Part shown: positions 25,401 through 37,720 of the stretch, in pieces
Layout: every line of letters starts with the position of its first letter
Numbering within the stretch: the stretch's first letter is position 1
NCBI RefSeq assembly: GCF_018873765.1
Contig: NC_057924.1
Location: 11,991,001-12,055,000, forward strand
Length of the DNA: 64,000 nucleotides
Source of the DNA: Telopea speciosissima
Taxonomy: Eukaryota > Streptophyta > Magnoliopsida > Proteales > Proteaceae
Direction: 5' to 3'
Notes under the pieces: generated by a model
Seen by the model: only the letters and a program-made list of their open reading frames with translations
Database searches by the model: none
Told to the model about the DNA's origin: nothing
Made by a program: the position numbers and the translations under genes

Positions 25401-26150
25401 AACGTTTTCGATGAAAGACTTTGGTGAAGCTAGCTATATCCTTGGCATCAAACTTGTAAGAGATTGTCAGAAAAGGATGCTAGACTTGTCACAGGCTACC
25501 TATATAGACAAAGTCCTGGCCAGAGTTAGTATGGAGAACTCCAAGAGGGGAAGTGTTCCCTTCAGGCATGGAGTCAGTCTTTCCAGATCTCAATGTCCTC
25601 AGTCTCATATGGACATTGAAGAGATGAAGAGGATTCCCTATGCCTCAGTAGTAGGAAGTCTAATGTACGCTATGTTGCGTATGAGGCCGGACGTTTGCTA
25701 TGCAGTAGGTATTGTGAGTCGTTACGAGTCTAATGAGTAGAGGTGCCATTGTATAGAGGAGTACAAAATAGAAATCTACAGCCGATCCCTATTTTTATGA
25801 ACACCTTGCATCATGTGATGCGGCTAATAAGGTGTTTGGGTTAGAAAGTTCCTAACATTTCTGGAGTAGTCCCTGATCTTGTCAAGGGCCCCATTCCCCT
25901 GTTATGTGACAACAGAGAGGCCATTGCATAAGCTAAAGAGCCTAGGGCTCATCAGAGGAATAAGCATGTGCAGCGAAAGTATCACCTCATCAGAGAGATT
26001 ATCCAGCAGGGCGACGTGAGTATCTCCAAAGTAGACACAACTGAAAATGTGTCTGATGCCATGACAAAGGGTTTGTCACCAGGAGTGTTTGAGAAACACA
26101 TGGAGGGCATGGGTTTAAAATGTATGGGGAATTGGCTTTGATGTATAAGT
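22471..26150 (+). pseudogene. Decayed Ty1/copia gag-pol body
   Basis: Domains run in copia order. Gag (22471-23364) is broken by one stop at about 22933; its zinc knuckle reads CFYYKKEGYWKKNC, so two of the four CCHC ligands are Tyr. A protease motif, VDSGSTVHIC, lies at about 23369. The pre-integrase motif is LWHLRLGHI. Integrase has HTDVCGP and the SDRGGEY motif (about 23950-24180). Reverse transcriptase starts with [25 protein letters not shown] in pieces from 24844, lacks the segment between DYEIW and the KLQRSIYGLKQA region, then has YIDDILLIGND at about 25335. RNase H survives only as its C-terminal part ending near TKGL (about 26070). Many stops and the two internal deletions make it inactive. 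Confidence 0.88.
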
Positions 26151-26157
26151 GGGAGAT
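26148..26157 (+). other. Polypurine tract of the copia element
   Basis: aagtgggaga lies directly before the LTR start TGTTGGACAAG, marking the 3' LTR boundary. Confidence 0.6.
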
Positions 26158-27849
26158 TGTTGGACAAGTGTGTGTCCATCAAACCCGGTTCAGTCCGGTT
26201 CAACCCGATTCACCTTTGTATTGAACATTTATACATTTTAGTTTAATATTATCACATGCGATATAAACTTTTTGAGCATTATGTGTCCGTAAGTTATACT
26301 TAAAATGGTAGTCATGACTAGGGTTTGGGCTGGGCACCCTTATCATATGGTCATCGCATTGGGTATGCCTAGACATGTGATGTCAGGGTACGAATGCGAG
26401 TGCTCACATGTTTGATGTGTGCATTGGCGAAGAATCTACTTTGTCAATTCCCTCATGTATTACTGTCAGATGTAGGAAGGGATAGACATGTGTCAACGAC
26501 ACCCTGTACCTGAGGGAACCCTGTCACTGCAAGTGTGATTGTATTCTTTGGTTCATCAATGACTGAGACTCAAGCGAGTCAAAGCCAGTGTTCTGGGAAT
26601 GCGTGAACACTTTGTGAGTGAAGGAGTTATCCAACACAACCACCACTGCCCGATTGGGGAACACCAAGATAGAGACTGCTCTGCATGGTCGGATCGAACT
26701 CGGATCCAGATCGCTTTGGAAATGGTTTTGCAAAATTTATTTTACATAAAATGATACATTATTTATAGTTATTTCAAATAAAGTGTTTTATCGAGTTTTG
26801 CGGGATCCGATCGGAAGCACAGACGCTCTTATATGGACATGTACTATGGATTGGGGTTTAGCAGTACATGTGTACATGCCCTAGAGTCCATAATGATGGT
26901 GTTGATTAGTGGGGGGTTGTATATGATAAATTGTTATCATATAGGGAGTTATGTAGAATTTGCTAATATAATTAATGGATTTGGTGCTAATTGTAATTAT
27001 CCATTAATAATTAAATAAAGAATCTAATTAATACTTTCCCTATTAGATTCTGCTTCTTCACCTGTGTAGCACTTTGAGTTTAAACAGAACTGCCAGACTG
27101 AGAGAGAGAGAGTCAGACTCTCACTAGGGCTCTATTAAATCTATCTAGGATTTAATTAAACCCTATTATTATAAATAGGGGACCAAAAAAATGTAGAAGA
27201 GGAAGCTCTCCACGTTTTTGGAGCAGACACTCTCTCTCCTACGTTTTTGATTTATCTCTCTCCCTCTTGTGATCTCTCTTCTTCTTCTTGCTTCTCTCAC
27301 CTGTGTTTGAGAGTTAAGGTTTGTGAAACCCTAGATCTGTGCTGAAGAGTTTGAGGGCATCTGGGATTAGCGTGTAGAACCTTGGTAGCACCATTGGAGG
27401 TTCAGATCTGTTTGCTTGGAGCGCTCACTGGAGGAAGAACCACTGTCTATTGGAGGAGCAACACTTGAGGCTCACCAGGTTAGCAGTTCTTTATTAATTC
27501 CTTTTGTTCATTGATTATTAATATTTATGGGATGCGAAAGAAACTCGAATCGATTAATTTTCACTGCGCATTCGAGTATGGGATGGATCCCTCTTGCCAT
27601 GTGATGGACTAGAGATGAATTTCTCCGTCCCTATTGTGATAATTAATTTTATGGGACGCAATAGGGAATGAGAAACCCTAATAGGGATGCACCAGGGTTC
27701 CCATGGGCGACCATGGGAAACCCTAAAATCAAATGGGGCACCCATGAGACACCATGGGATAACCCAGAGTGTGCCAAACCCTAATTTTTCTGTATATTGG
27801 TTTCCCTAGGGAACCATGGTTTCATCCCTGAACCGTTGTTTGACCAACA
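26158..27849 (+). mobile_element. 3' LTR of the copia element
   Basis: It begins TGTTGGACAAG after the polypurine tract and ends TTTGACCAACA, 1692 bp. It contains a TATAAATAG-like box (about 27170) and a GA/CT-rich transcribed part. It pairs with the inverted copy at 19392-21036. No matching same-orientation 5' LTR is present. Confidence 0.82.
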
Positions 27850-27935
27850 AATCTTATGCCATATCCATATATTTTCACTACTATATGAAATAGGCTGCAT
27901 AATTTAAATTTATTATAATATTATTTTAATTACTG

Positions 27936-29385
27936 CTCAACATAGAACCACATCGATCACCACCAAATTAAAGGGGTCAAAACTGGCTAACTAATCAACA
28001 ATAGCAAAAACAACACTAGGAAATCTGGTTAAGTAGCTTTCCATCACCAAACATGAAACACATGTTCTTCTTGATCATCACTATTCACTTGTCCTCTTCT
28101 CATTAGGAAAGGCCCCCCATGAATTAACCCCATTCATTAATACCCTATGACCAAATTTTCCAAACCGAAACTATGGGTAACCCAGCAAATTAAAGCATTA
28201 ATGAGAACTAATTAGAACTGTGTATCACACAGTACGTCTTGGTTCATAATATAGCTAATGCACTAAATTTTCACCTAAAACATGAGATTAATAGTCTTTA
28301 ATGACAGTTATATACCTCTTAACTACTCTTCAAACTTCCAAGCCAACGCGTTTGGGCAATGTCAACATTTGTTAATTAATACTGTTTCATTGAAGTTTAA
28401 ACAACCCAAATTAAACTGTGGATGAGGATTCAATGTTCTCGTGACGAATAATAATAGTAAGAGTTTGATAAAGATTGTGAATACTTCAAGTGTTTATAGT
28501 TAAGGTTCAAAGCCTTCATATCAGCTATTACATCATGTGTGTAGAATGTGGACCTGGCTTCGTCGTCACAGGAGTTGGAGGATTCAGTCCAGCCAAAATA
28601 AGGGGGGGGGTGGGTTTGTCATTTTATAGGGTGGGCTCGCCTATGAAACACCCCTGTTTTGGCTAGCCTGATCCTCCAGCTCCCGCCACAGATGGAGGAG
28701 AGCCGAATTCATAGAATATAGGTTTCAAAATTTAATTTTTAGTTGAAATTCATGAATGTCTGCTAGTAAAAAAAGGTGGGTTGGACAGAATTGAATTTTT
28801 TATTCTATTTTTTGGGAAAAATCAGTCTCCATAGATAACAACAAAAGCTTCTTTGATTCTTACCAAAAAAAAAAGAGCTTCTTTGATTCAAAGTATCCAT
28901 ATGAAGTCTGTGCTTTGAAGGGACAACATGACAAGATGGAAATCATCCTTAAAATATCTTCTCTGTGGGTTTTTTTATGACTTATGCTTAAGTTCAACCT
29001 ATGTTCTAAATTCAAATAAGATTGATTCTAGGATCAATCAAGTCAGCTTTCAATTTTCAACCTTACCCTATCTCTTGTAACCCTTAAAATACCCACGTGA
29101 TCAAAATCAATTTTATATGAAAAGAAAAAAAAATTCAGAAATATTCAAATAATGGATTTGTATACATAAACCAAAACAAATGGCTATTCAAAAAGTGGGT
29201 ATAAAATATTCAAAAAAAAAAAAGTCATCTTCAAAAGGTATGATTGAGATGGAGAATTTAAAATGAACAAAGGTTTCCTGAACTACCGGTTCAGATAAAC
29301 TTTTGAATGGCTCAAATAACTATCATGTGGTAAATCAGATGGGTTTGAATTTGTAGATAAGTAGACCCCAAGATTTCTTATACAT
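27936..29385. repeat. Segment A, copy 2 of the direct duplication
   Basis: This is the second copy of 18256-19378, starting tgctcaacatagaaccac. It is longer because it keeps about 80 bp missing in copy 1 (around 28375-28460) and carries the fold-back insertion at 28532-28722. Homology stops at agtagaccccaagatttc. Confidence 0.85.
28532..28722. mobile_element. Fold-back insertion in duplicate A2
   Basis: It is absent from the otherwise collinear copy A1, where agctattac joins directly to ttttaaaattt. The arms (gacctggcttcgtcgtcaca, aggagttggaggat and ccaaaataaggg versus ccctgttttggct, atcctccagctcccgccaca) fold back on each other. It is related to 17725-17906 in its ends. Confidence 0.68.
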
Positions 29386-31900
29386 ACATCAAGTTTATGT
29401 AAAGATAGAGTTTTCAAGTGGAAAAATATAAAACTTTGAAAATATACGATTAAGGATGGGTGCATGGAATATTTAAAAGGATTGTCAAAATATACGAGGA
29501 TGCATGGACATACATGGAAAAGTATTTGATTGAAATTGAGTATCAAATTTGACACGTACAGGTGGATTCATACAACCAGTTGACCATAACTAATTACTCA
29601 CGTGCCTTAAAATGATGTACCATTCAGATAAGAGCTTATCTAAAAATCAAAATTTTGCCATTTAAAATAGGTTTAAGTTTTTTTTGCACTCCTCACCTGA
29701 TGTGCTTCGTGGAAAAATGGTATTGTAATTCGAAAAAGACCCCTATTCTCCTCCCATTATAGAGACATCATCTATTGGTTTTATAACAAGAATGAAATAA
29801 GTTACTAATAATAACCCCTTCCCCAAAATTATGCTAATGAAGTTGAATTGATGGATCCATAATCTATTACATTTCTCATATATTTTTACCAAGTTTTTTT
29901 TTTTTTTTTTTTGGAGGGGGGGGGGGGGGGGTTGGAGAAGGGGTGGGGTATGGAGATTGGAGGATATAAAACCAAAGTTTTGTTGATGTTTTCCCAAGAG
30001 TACATCAGCAAATCTTTATCTTTGCAACTTTGAATTTTCATTTTTTTTTTTTAATTTTCTTTGAAAGAAAAAGAAAATAGAAGGCAACAACAACAAAAGA
30101 AGGAAACAAATTACCACAAAAAATGAATCGACCCCAGCTATCGTCCATAATTATATGATCATTATATTTTTCATAATTAATTGAGAGCAAAAAGGACTCT
30201 GTTTGAGAGCGTGGCTTCTACACCTAATCATAGGATGGAATTAAATGATCATCTTGCCCCCCATGAAAGGCAAAAATCTCATCCCTATTGATGCTTCCGT
30301 GATCTCTTCCATTGACCTTTGCAGTAGCACCAGTGCCACATTCGTGGACAGAAAACTCTTCCCGTTAATTGAGATAGATCCTATAAACTTCACCTTCTCA
30401 AGAAAAATGATTTACAGCTAGGAACCCAGTCCATGAAAATTTTGAAAGGGCATGCAAAAGATTCTTTGCACGACTTGCCTATTGTGCCACATGGAAAGAT
30501 GGAGTAGTGACGTTATACATTACCATCTTCCCAAAATACTATGTAGAAACAATCCATTTTTGGACCATATCATAATTTTTAAGAAACTAGAGTGCGTGGT
30601 CAATACAAGTTTGATAAAAACCAATGACCAGACTGGACCTAAATAATATTGATGATTAGCCTATATGTTATTTTTGTTATTATCAATATTACTACTACTA
30701 CTCGGAAAACAAATCCTCGGAAGTGCCTTAATCTTGTGGTGCTTTCTAGATCGGACAGAGCTCGACACGTGGACGATGCAACATCCAATAGTGCCAAGCT
30801 CGAAAAAAGAAAAAGAAAAAACTAAGAACTGGGTCAATCCCCTGACGTGCCTCTTGCGATGAAGTGCATAGTTTTCCTTTATCTTTTTGCATTTTCCGAT
30901 GGAAACATCTTAAAGCTCTTAAGGCAATGTATTGACATTGCCATCTGCTTGTAGGCTTTACACTTGAGGGTCCCCTCAAGCCCCAAATTTTATTTTGTTT
31001 ACATAATAACTACAATTTAAAGCTTCCCCACCATTTTATTTTCAAAAACATCATCCTCTTCAAAAAAACATTACTTATGTAGAAACACACATGAAGGTGA
31101 CCACGCCTGAAATCATTTTGGTGCTAAAGAATAGGAAGCGCAATAAAGGATTGTGGAATGCAATAGAGAATTCAGACTTGTTTTATCTTTACACATCCAT
31201 GAGGTAATCCCTATATTCACAAGTCAACACAACAGATGGTCTTCTAAAACCCATTGAAAACAAGAAAGCTCATGGAGCCAGCAAGTTAAGTGTGTCCAAT
31301 AGAGGTGATTCCAAATAATAACAAATCAAGAACAAACAAAGGTCAATGCTGCTTCCAAAGAAGTGCTTGAATAAAGGAGTACGAGCTTTCCACCCTTGAG
31401 AATATAGTTGTGTGGATTTCCTTTAGTGCTGGAATATAAAAAATCATCTCTTTCACACTTTATCGCACTCCTACGTCGTGATTCTGTCTAAAAATAAGGT
31501 CACAAGTCCTATTTATAGGTGATCAGCAACCTAGCAACAATTATAGCCATCAATCACAAATCACCATGTGTCAATAAAACATTGGTTAATGGCTAAGTAG
31601 AAGTGCAGGGCGACCAATCTGTTACATAAAAAACTCATACACGGGGAAGGGAAACAAACAAAATCAAACAAATACAAAGCTTGTTAAAGAACTTCGCAAA
31701 CTAAATAAATCAGAGAATGGAAACAGAGTGCATTGCAGCTTCTGTTAAAGAACTTGAGGAATCTGCTTAACATTTCAAGCTTTCCTTTGTAGAACATTTA
31801 AGATCTCCCTTTCTTTCTTTATTTCTTTTCTAGTTTTAAGTTTTAACTCCAATAGATTTTTTACTATCAAGTATATGGTAATGTCACTATCAGAAAAGGC
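29386..31900. other. Intergenic stretch, no gene recognised
   Basis: AT-rich sequence with poly-T/poly-G runs near 29900-29935 and a poly-T run near 30040. No open frame carries a domain. Confidence 0.45.
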
Positions 31901-31924
31901 GCGGGGGGGAGCATATGGTACAGG

Positions 31925-33039
31925 CTATACAAAGTTCTTTGTTGGATTTTTCAGAGCATATTTGTTCGGTAGGAAGCAAAATACAAGATCTAATAGAATA
32001 ACCGAGAGGTTACCTTCTCCCTGTTTTGAATTGTTAGTTGAAATCACTAATGTGGCATCTTTTGCTTCTAACTTGGTATCCATTGACTTTTCCTTGGAAG
32101 GAATTCCATTAGCATCAGTATTGGAGGAGTCTAAAGTGCTCTCTTTCAATGGAGCATCAGTTGGAACCACTGCTTCTGAGTGACTCAAAGAGTTCTGGGA
32201 GCCTTTCTAGTTTCTTGGTTTGTTGAATTTCCCCGTCATTTTCACCACTCTGATTTACAAAGGATGATTTGAGTAATTTGAATCCAAAACACATTCATTT
32301 TCATTTAAGAAACAAAAATCTAACCCCAAGACCACCATTAATACATCTAAATATGTGGTGGGGAAGGAGAGGAAAGACAAAGAATGAGGAACGGAAGGAG
32401 TAAACAGAACATTCAAAAAATCTACATTAGTCCAGCTGCAAGGGTATATGGCGGGAAAACACATGTAGTAAAGCAATAAAAGAACACTCTTTCTATCTAA
32501 CCCCCCATGAAGAAAATAAATCAAACTACAACCCTGGTAATCTTTATCGCATCGGATAGCCCATTTCACCACCAAAAGAGAAAATCCAGGAAATTCCAGA
32601 AAATATTTTAATGGTCTTCGACTCATGTCCCCTCATTAGCATTATTCACCCACCTACTCCACACTAAAACAAGTGAAGAGGGCGGTAGGGGGAAGGATAT
32701 CCAATTGAATAATCACTCGTCAGGTTCCATCAAAACCAAGTGAATGTTACAACAATCGATCAAAACAACGAGCATACAATTTGCAGAGCGCCCAGCCACG
32801 TCACAAACGCAGAAAAATCAGCAACTTTGACTATCAACGAATATTCGATTCACATAGTATATCAAATGTCTAGACGAAACAAACATGACCAAATACATGG
32901 CAATCGAAACAGCTAATACCTTTCTACCATTTAAAAAAAAAAAACAGCTAATACCTGAGAGGTAGAAGAGCGGCTTCTGTGAAATGGATGATGGCACAAC
33001 GGAAACTTCACTTCGAAGCATTTCAAAAGCCTTATTCAT
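31925..33039 (-). CDS. Possible small multi-exon gene, unrecognised
   Basis: The case rests on two stretches. An ATG at 33039 opens MNKAFEMLRSEVSVVPSS and continues 85 bp to a good splice donor (CTCAG|GTATTAGC, exon end 32955). Further down, 32188 to about 32016 reads hydrophilic Ser/Lys/Asp-rich residues (VVPTDAPLKESTLDSSNTD) and ends at a plausible donor, AGAAG|GTAACC. I could not connect the two in frame and recognise no family. It lies about 700 bp downstream of the PPR gene on the same strand. It could be a real small gene, a remnant, or chance. Confidence 0.25.
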
Positions 33040-33724
33040 CAAGAAAAAAGGACTTCTGATTTTGAAATAATGAATTTGTCGAATCCATTGGAGCTGTTTC
33101 AGCGATTATTAGTAGATGATAGAGGCTCCACTTTCGTGCATTAGACTATAAATTTGGATATAAGAAGTGGTGAGTAAATTATAGCACTCTATAGCTTCTT
33201 TTGTTACTTATTAACCACCACAAGGTTGTAACTAAAACAATAACAAGTAGAAAGTAGAAACATGTGTGACTTACATCATCCCATTAAGGCTGTGTTTGGT
33301 AACAATTCTGCTCTTAGAAAGTACTTTTTCCTGATTCTTCTCACAGAGAGTATTACAGGGAGTAGATTGGTGTTTGGTAACTGGGCGCAAAAAAGTTCTT
33401 CCGGAATAGGGAGAAAAAAAAAAAAACAAAGTGGACTCTAGCAGGCACTTTAACAGAATCACTTCTAACACTCATGTATATTTACTAAAATGCTATTTCA
33501 CATTTTCACTTATATATGTACAAAAATGCCATTTTCACTTATATATTTACCAAGACTACATAGAACTGAAAGAAGTCAATTGTTCAAATTCAAGATAAGA
33601 AATTTCCCTCTTAATAACTGATCTAAATATGATGCTTGAGTGGGATATAAGGGAAAACATAAGCTTATCTACATTACACGCATCCTAGAAGACTAAAATT
33701 TTCAGTAAACCAGCAAGAATGTAG

Positions 33725-35440
33725 TTATACAAATTGAGATATCAAACGTTTGTATGTTTTTTCATCAGGTTTAAGCTTCATCTTCAACATCTCTTCATGA
33801 ATCTTCATGACTTTCCTCATTTCCTCCACTCGACAATTTCCCCTAATCATAATTGAAAAACTTGCACTGTTCACCATATTTTGTGTTCTCATATGATCAA
33901 ACACCCTGAGTGCATCTCCAATCCTCCTTTCTTTCAAAAAGCTTATCAAGAAGCACATTGTAAGTAATTACATCCAGACTTCTTCCTGATTTCTCAACCT
34001 TATCATGCAAAGCAAGGGCTGAATCAATCTGTCTATTAGAGCAGTAATGCTCTACCAGTGCACAACAGCAACAGGAATCTGGAAAGAACCCCTTCTCCCA
34101 AGTTACCGTCAGCAGTTCCTCTGCTTCCCTCCATCTACCTTTGTTACATTGGGCAGCTATGATCTTGGAAAGATTTGAAGCACAAGGAGTAAATCCCTTC
34201 CCAATCATTTCCTTTAATAATTGATATAATTCTTCTGCTGGCTCCTCCTTACATACAGCATCCACAAGTGCATAGATACTACTACGACTAACTGTAATGC
34301 CTCTTTCCCTGATAATACCATAAACCTCTATTGCTTCTTGTAATCTTTCTTCCTTAGAAAAAGTCCTTAATATGCACCCATGTGAAACATCTTGTAGTGT
34401 GATATTGTCAGCCCTAGCTTTCCAAAAGAACATTTCAGCTGCGTAAGTCTTCCCCAAAGAGCAAAGTTTCTGAATGGTTGGATCATATTCCGAGAAAGGA
34501 ATTGCTGGAAGCAAATCCTTTGCAACCATTTCTCTAGTTACTGTCTCAACAACTCCAAGATCACCAAACTTACAAGCCCCATCAAGAATTGAACTGTAAG
34601 TACCAAAACCAGGAATCAGATTCTTACTATGCAGCTCATTCAAGAGATCAATCGCAGCTCTAAAGCTCCCCTTTTTACAGTAGCAGTCAATAACTAGATT
34701 ATACATAGCAGCATTACACACACCCAAATTCAACAATCTCACTGTGTTCTCGATCTTCCCTTCATTGCAGAGAAGACGATTAACCAATGACCAAGTATAG
34801 GAATCCGGTAAAATTCTGTAACGAATAATGGCAGCATAAAATTTCCACGCCAATCTTATATCTCCCTTCAGCTGCAAACCATCTAGCAATGAATTGCAGC
34901 TGCGGGTACCAGGTAGACATCCAGAAGCCCTAATTTTGCTAAATATCGTTAAAGCTTGGAAAACAAGACCCTTGGTGGAATAACGTTCTAGAACAAAACT
35001 AGAAACAATAGATTGAGAGTCTCTACCTTTGCATGCTTCCACCATTAAATCGAGGATCGCCGGCGCCGGTTGGGATGGAATTAAAGAATCGAACAGAGTT
35101 CGAGCAGGTCGAAGGTCTGGGATTGGACTAAAATCCGAATAACTTTACAGTGAGACTTGATATCTGATTCAAACCCAAGACTAGTTTTGGCCCAATTGAA
35201 GAATGCAAGGGAGATTTCTGAGTTGTTTTCGATCCTACGGAGAACTTGGAGGAAGAGGTCAGGAGTTAAAGCGAGGGATAGATTGAGTTTACTAAGAATT
35301 GAAGTCCAATTTTGTCTCTGCAAGAGAACGGATGAGATTTGGGAGGCGAGCAGCTGTCCTTTGATTTGATTCCGCCATTTGAGAGAAGCTGTTGAAGCAG
35401 TGAACTCCCTCATAACAAGGGAAGAATTTCTCGGAAGCAT
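33725..35440 (-). pseudogene. P-class pentatricopeptide repeat protein, frame broken twice
   Basis: PPR proteins bind organellar RNA through stacked helix-turn-helix repeats. An ATG at 35440 opens an N-terminus rich in Ser/Thr/Arg with few acidic residues (MLPRNSSLVMREFTAST), fitting an organelle presequence, then LFLQVLRRIENNSEISLAFF and NWAKTSLGF, typical of P-class PPR N-termini. Repeats follow from about 35045 (for example CNSLLDGLQLKGDIRLAWKF, YNLVIDCYCKKGSFRAAIDL, YSSILDGACKFGDLG, YNVLLDKLFERK), ending near DEKTYKRLISQF. The frame changes near 35095-35115 and back near 33923-33935. The two one-base shifts compensate, so both ends share a frame and only the 1.2-kb middle is displaced. 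Total span is about 572 codons, normal for the family. It may resemble Arabidopsis At4g21170 (from memory, unverified). It is either a young pseudogene or has assembly indels. Confidence 0.82.
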
Positions 35441-35535
35441 TTGGGTTCATAAGTTTATCGGGAATTAGCTCAGCCCTCCAATACAGGGCAGGACCAGAGT
35501 GCCGGAGTGATGGCGGGGTCGATCGAGAGAGAAAG

Positions 35536-35770
35536 AGGCGTGGTTATCGGTATCCAGTATCAGCGGATCAGTATCGGGTATATGTATCGGATTAGATATG
35601 GGAACGAATAGAGAATTTCGATCGACATCAGAAGTATCGGACAGTTTTACCCTCAAAGATAACAATACCATAAGGTATTTTGACCATTATACCCCCATGT
35701 TCATACCGTACCGTGCACTAATCCAGTATTGGTCTGGTATCGGTGTCGGCTGATACCGATATATATCTCT
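35536..35770. repeat. TATCGG-rich fold-back repeat
   Basis: Multiple tatcgg/gtatcgg words (ttatcggtatccagtatc, cagtatcgggtatatg) meet the inverse gataccgatatat at the right end. It resembles dispersed TATCGG hairpin repeats seen in plant genomes and lies just upstream of the PPR start. Confidence 0.4.
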
Positions 35771-35898
35771 TTTGATAATGCAGAATAAAAATACACTCTT
35801 TCTTTACCCAAGGCTATGTTTGGAAGCCGAGAAAAAGTAGAGAAAATTCAAAAAAAATTGAATTTGAAGAGAAACAGATAAATCAATCATTGTGTCAC

Positions 35899-36225
35899 CT
35901 AGTTTTGTCTTATATTCCCAACACCCCACACCTTTAGCACTTGTAGATTTACGCAATAAATATGAGGATAATATCTTGATTTCAAAACATTAACATATAA
36001 AGCGTCTTTAGCAATTAAAAGCCTCCAAACTAATTTAAGTAACAATGCTACATGATGAAAAAAAAAACAACCGAAAATTAACAATTCCTTCCCCCCCTCC
36101 CACACAAAATCATCTTTGGCATATATATAACCTATACCATGACAGAAGAGACCATTTCCTACTTCTACACTCCACACTTTTCGACAAACCATTTGGGGGA
36201 ACAAAAAAACACAGATATACAATAA
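35899..36225 (-). mobile_element. LINE ORF2 C-terminal remnant
   Basis: On the minus strand, the words LLLKLVWRLLIAKDALYVNV and LKSRYYP match the region after the reverse transcriptase in plant L1-type LINEs (A-lxxKqxWRLLxxpxSLxxrvLkakYfP). The fragment is short and out of context. Confidence 0.45.
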
Positions 36226-36305
36226 ATACTTGGAATACATTACTAACCTAGAATACATTCCAAGAATGCATACCAAACAAACACAATGTTGATATGTAAG
36301 CAAAA

Positions 36306-36634
36306 GGCAGTGGGATTTTTTTCCTCTAAGGTTCCCTCACCCATACGGTTGTGAGGTTCTCTTCAGAGATGTTTGACACATGTTAAAGAGAAATCCAAGG
36401 GCTGGCTTTTCAAATATAGTTTACGTTGGTGGTTTCCAATAAACGTGTGACTCTCTCTCTCTCTCTCTCTCCTATCTCCACTCTTTCTTCAAAATCAGAT
36501 TTTTCTCTCTCCTCTCTCCACTCTTTCCTCACAACCGTTGGATTTCTCTTTGACACATGTCGAACATCCCTAAAGAGAACCTCACAACCGTATGGGTGAG
36601 GGAACCTTAGAGGAAAAAAATCCAAAAACAGTGT
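36306..36634. mobile_element. MITE with arms of about 100 bp
   Basis: The left arm runs from ggcagtgggatttttttcct through ctaaggttccctcacccat, acggttgtgaggttctctt and gacacatgt. The right arm repeats these in reverse complement up to aaaacagtg. A CT run near 36450-36470 sits in the loop. It is non-coding. Confidence 0.75.
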
Positions 36635-37720
36635 CTTCCTCTCCACAGAACTAGGGTCTCATTTGATATGCAACATGATAGCGCTAATATTTGAAATAGA
36701 TTTCTAGAAATGGTTACTATCACGGCAATGTAGAAACATTTTCATAAAGTTGGGGAAATCTCTTCAAACCCTGTGTGCGAAACCCAGAATTTGGGGTTTA
36801 AACAAGGGACTCTAGTTGTGCTTCCATATCTGCCGATACTGATAATTAGAACCATGCTTGCTCCTCTCTGCTTTTCTGGTAGAAGGGAACTGTGCAGAAA
36901 ATAACAAAACTCTTCACTTTTACATGATGGTAGAACCAAAGGAAGATAGATTTTGTTGGGTGCAAAACACAGTTGATTGCTACAACAGTTAGTAGCACAG
37001 TGAAAAGAGGGCTTCACAAGTAGCATGTAGCAGCTGGTGAAATTATTTGCCAAGTTCTCGAGGAGAAGTCTTGTTTATCATATTTGAGAGGTTAACAGAA
37101 AATGTCCGAGGCTACTTAATTCTAACTAAGCTGATCCATCAAACCCAGACTCGAACTCTACATTCTTTCAATACAACAGCAATTATCCAATACGTAGTTC
37201 GGGAATTCATATGTTATATTGATACCCCAAGCATAATAATTTGATTAAGAGACTTACTAAAATCTTGGCTAAGTTTCTACTATAAAGAAACCATACCAGA
37301 AACTTAAGTTCCTAAATTGTAATTCCAAGTCCTGACCCATAGCTTTTCCTATTGGAACCAAAGAGGTCAGTGTTTAGGAAAGATGAAATCAGTACTGATG
37401 TACCTCCCCCAAAGAGTATTTTTTGGTAGAAAATCAATAGTTTTGGTCTACAACTTGGGTGAAGTTTTTTCTTTCTCTCCCCTCCCTCCTTTCCCTTTTA
37501 CAACTTTGATGGCTAATTTGAATCACTTGAATACTGCAGTGCACAATGTGAATCACTTACGCATCATCCATTTCTTAAACCAGATGATCTCAACATATCC
37601 ATTGTATGGTGGACAATCAAACCTCTGTGTGATTCATTTCCAATACCCTCATTAACTTACCATGACATTGAAACTGGAACACTAACAGGATCACACAAGT
37701 AGACGAAAGAACCTGTATGC

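Noticed and set aside
32255..32626. 123-codon minus-strand frame
   Set aside because: Hydrophobic and Leu/Phe/Ser-rich without a domain. It does not connect in phase with the neighbouring candidate exons.
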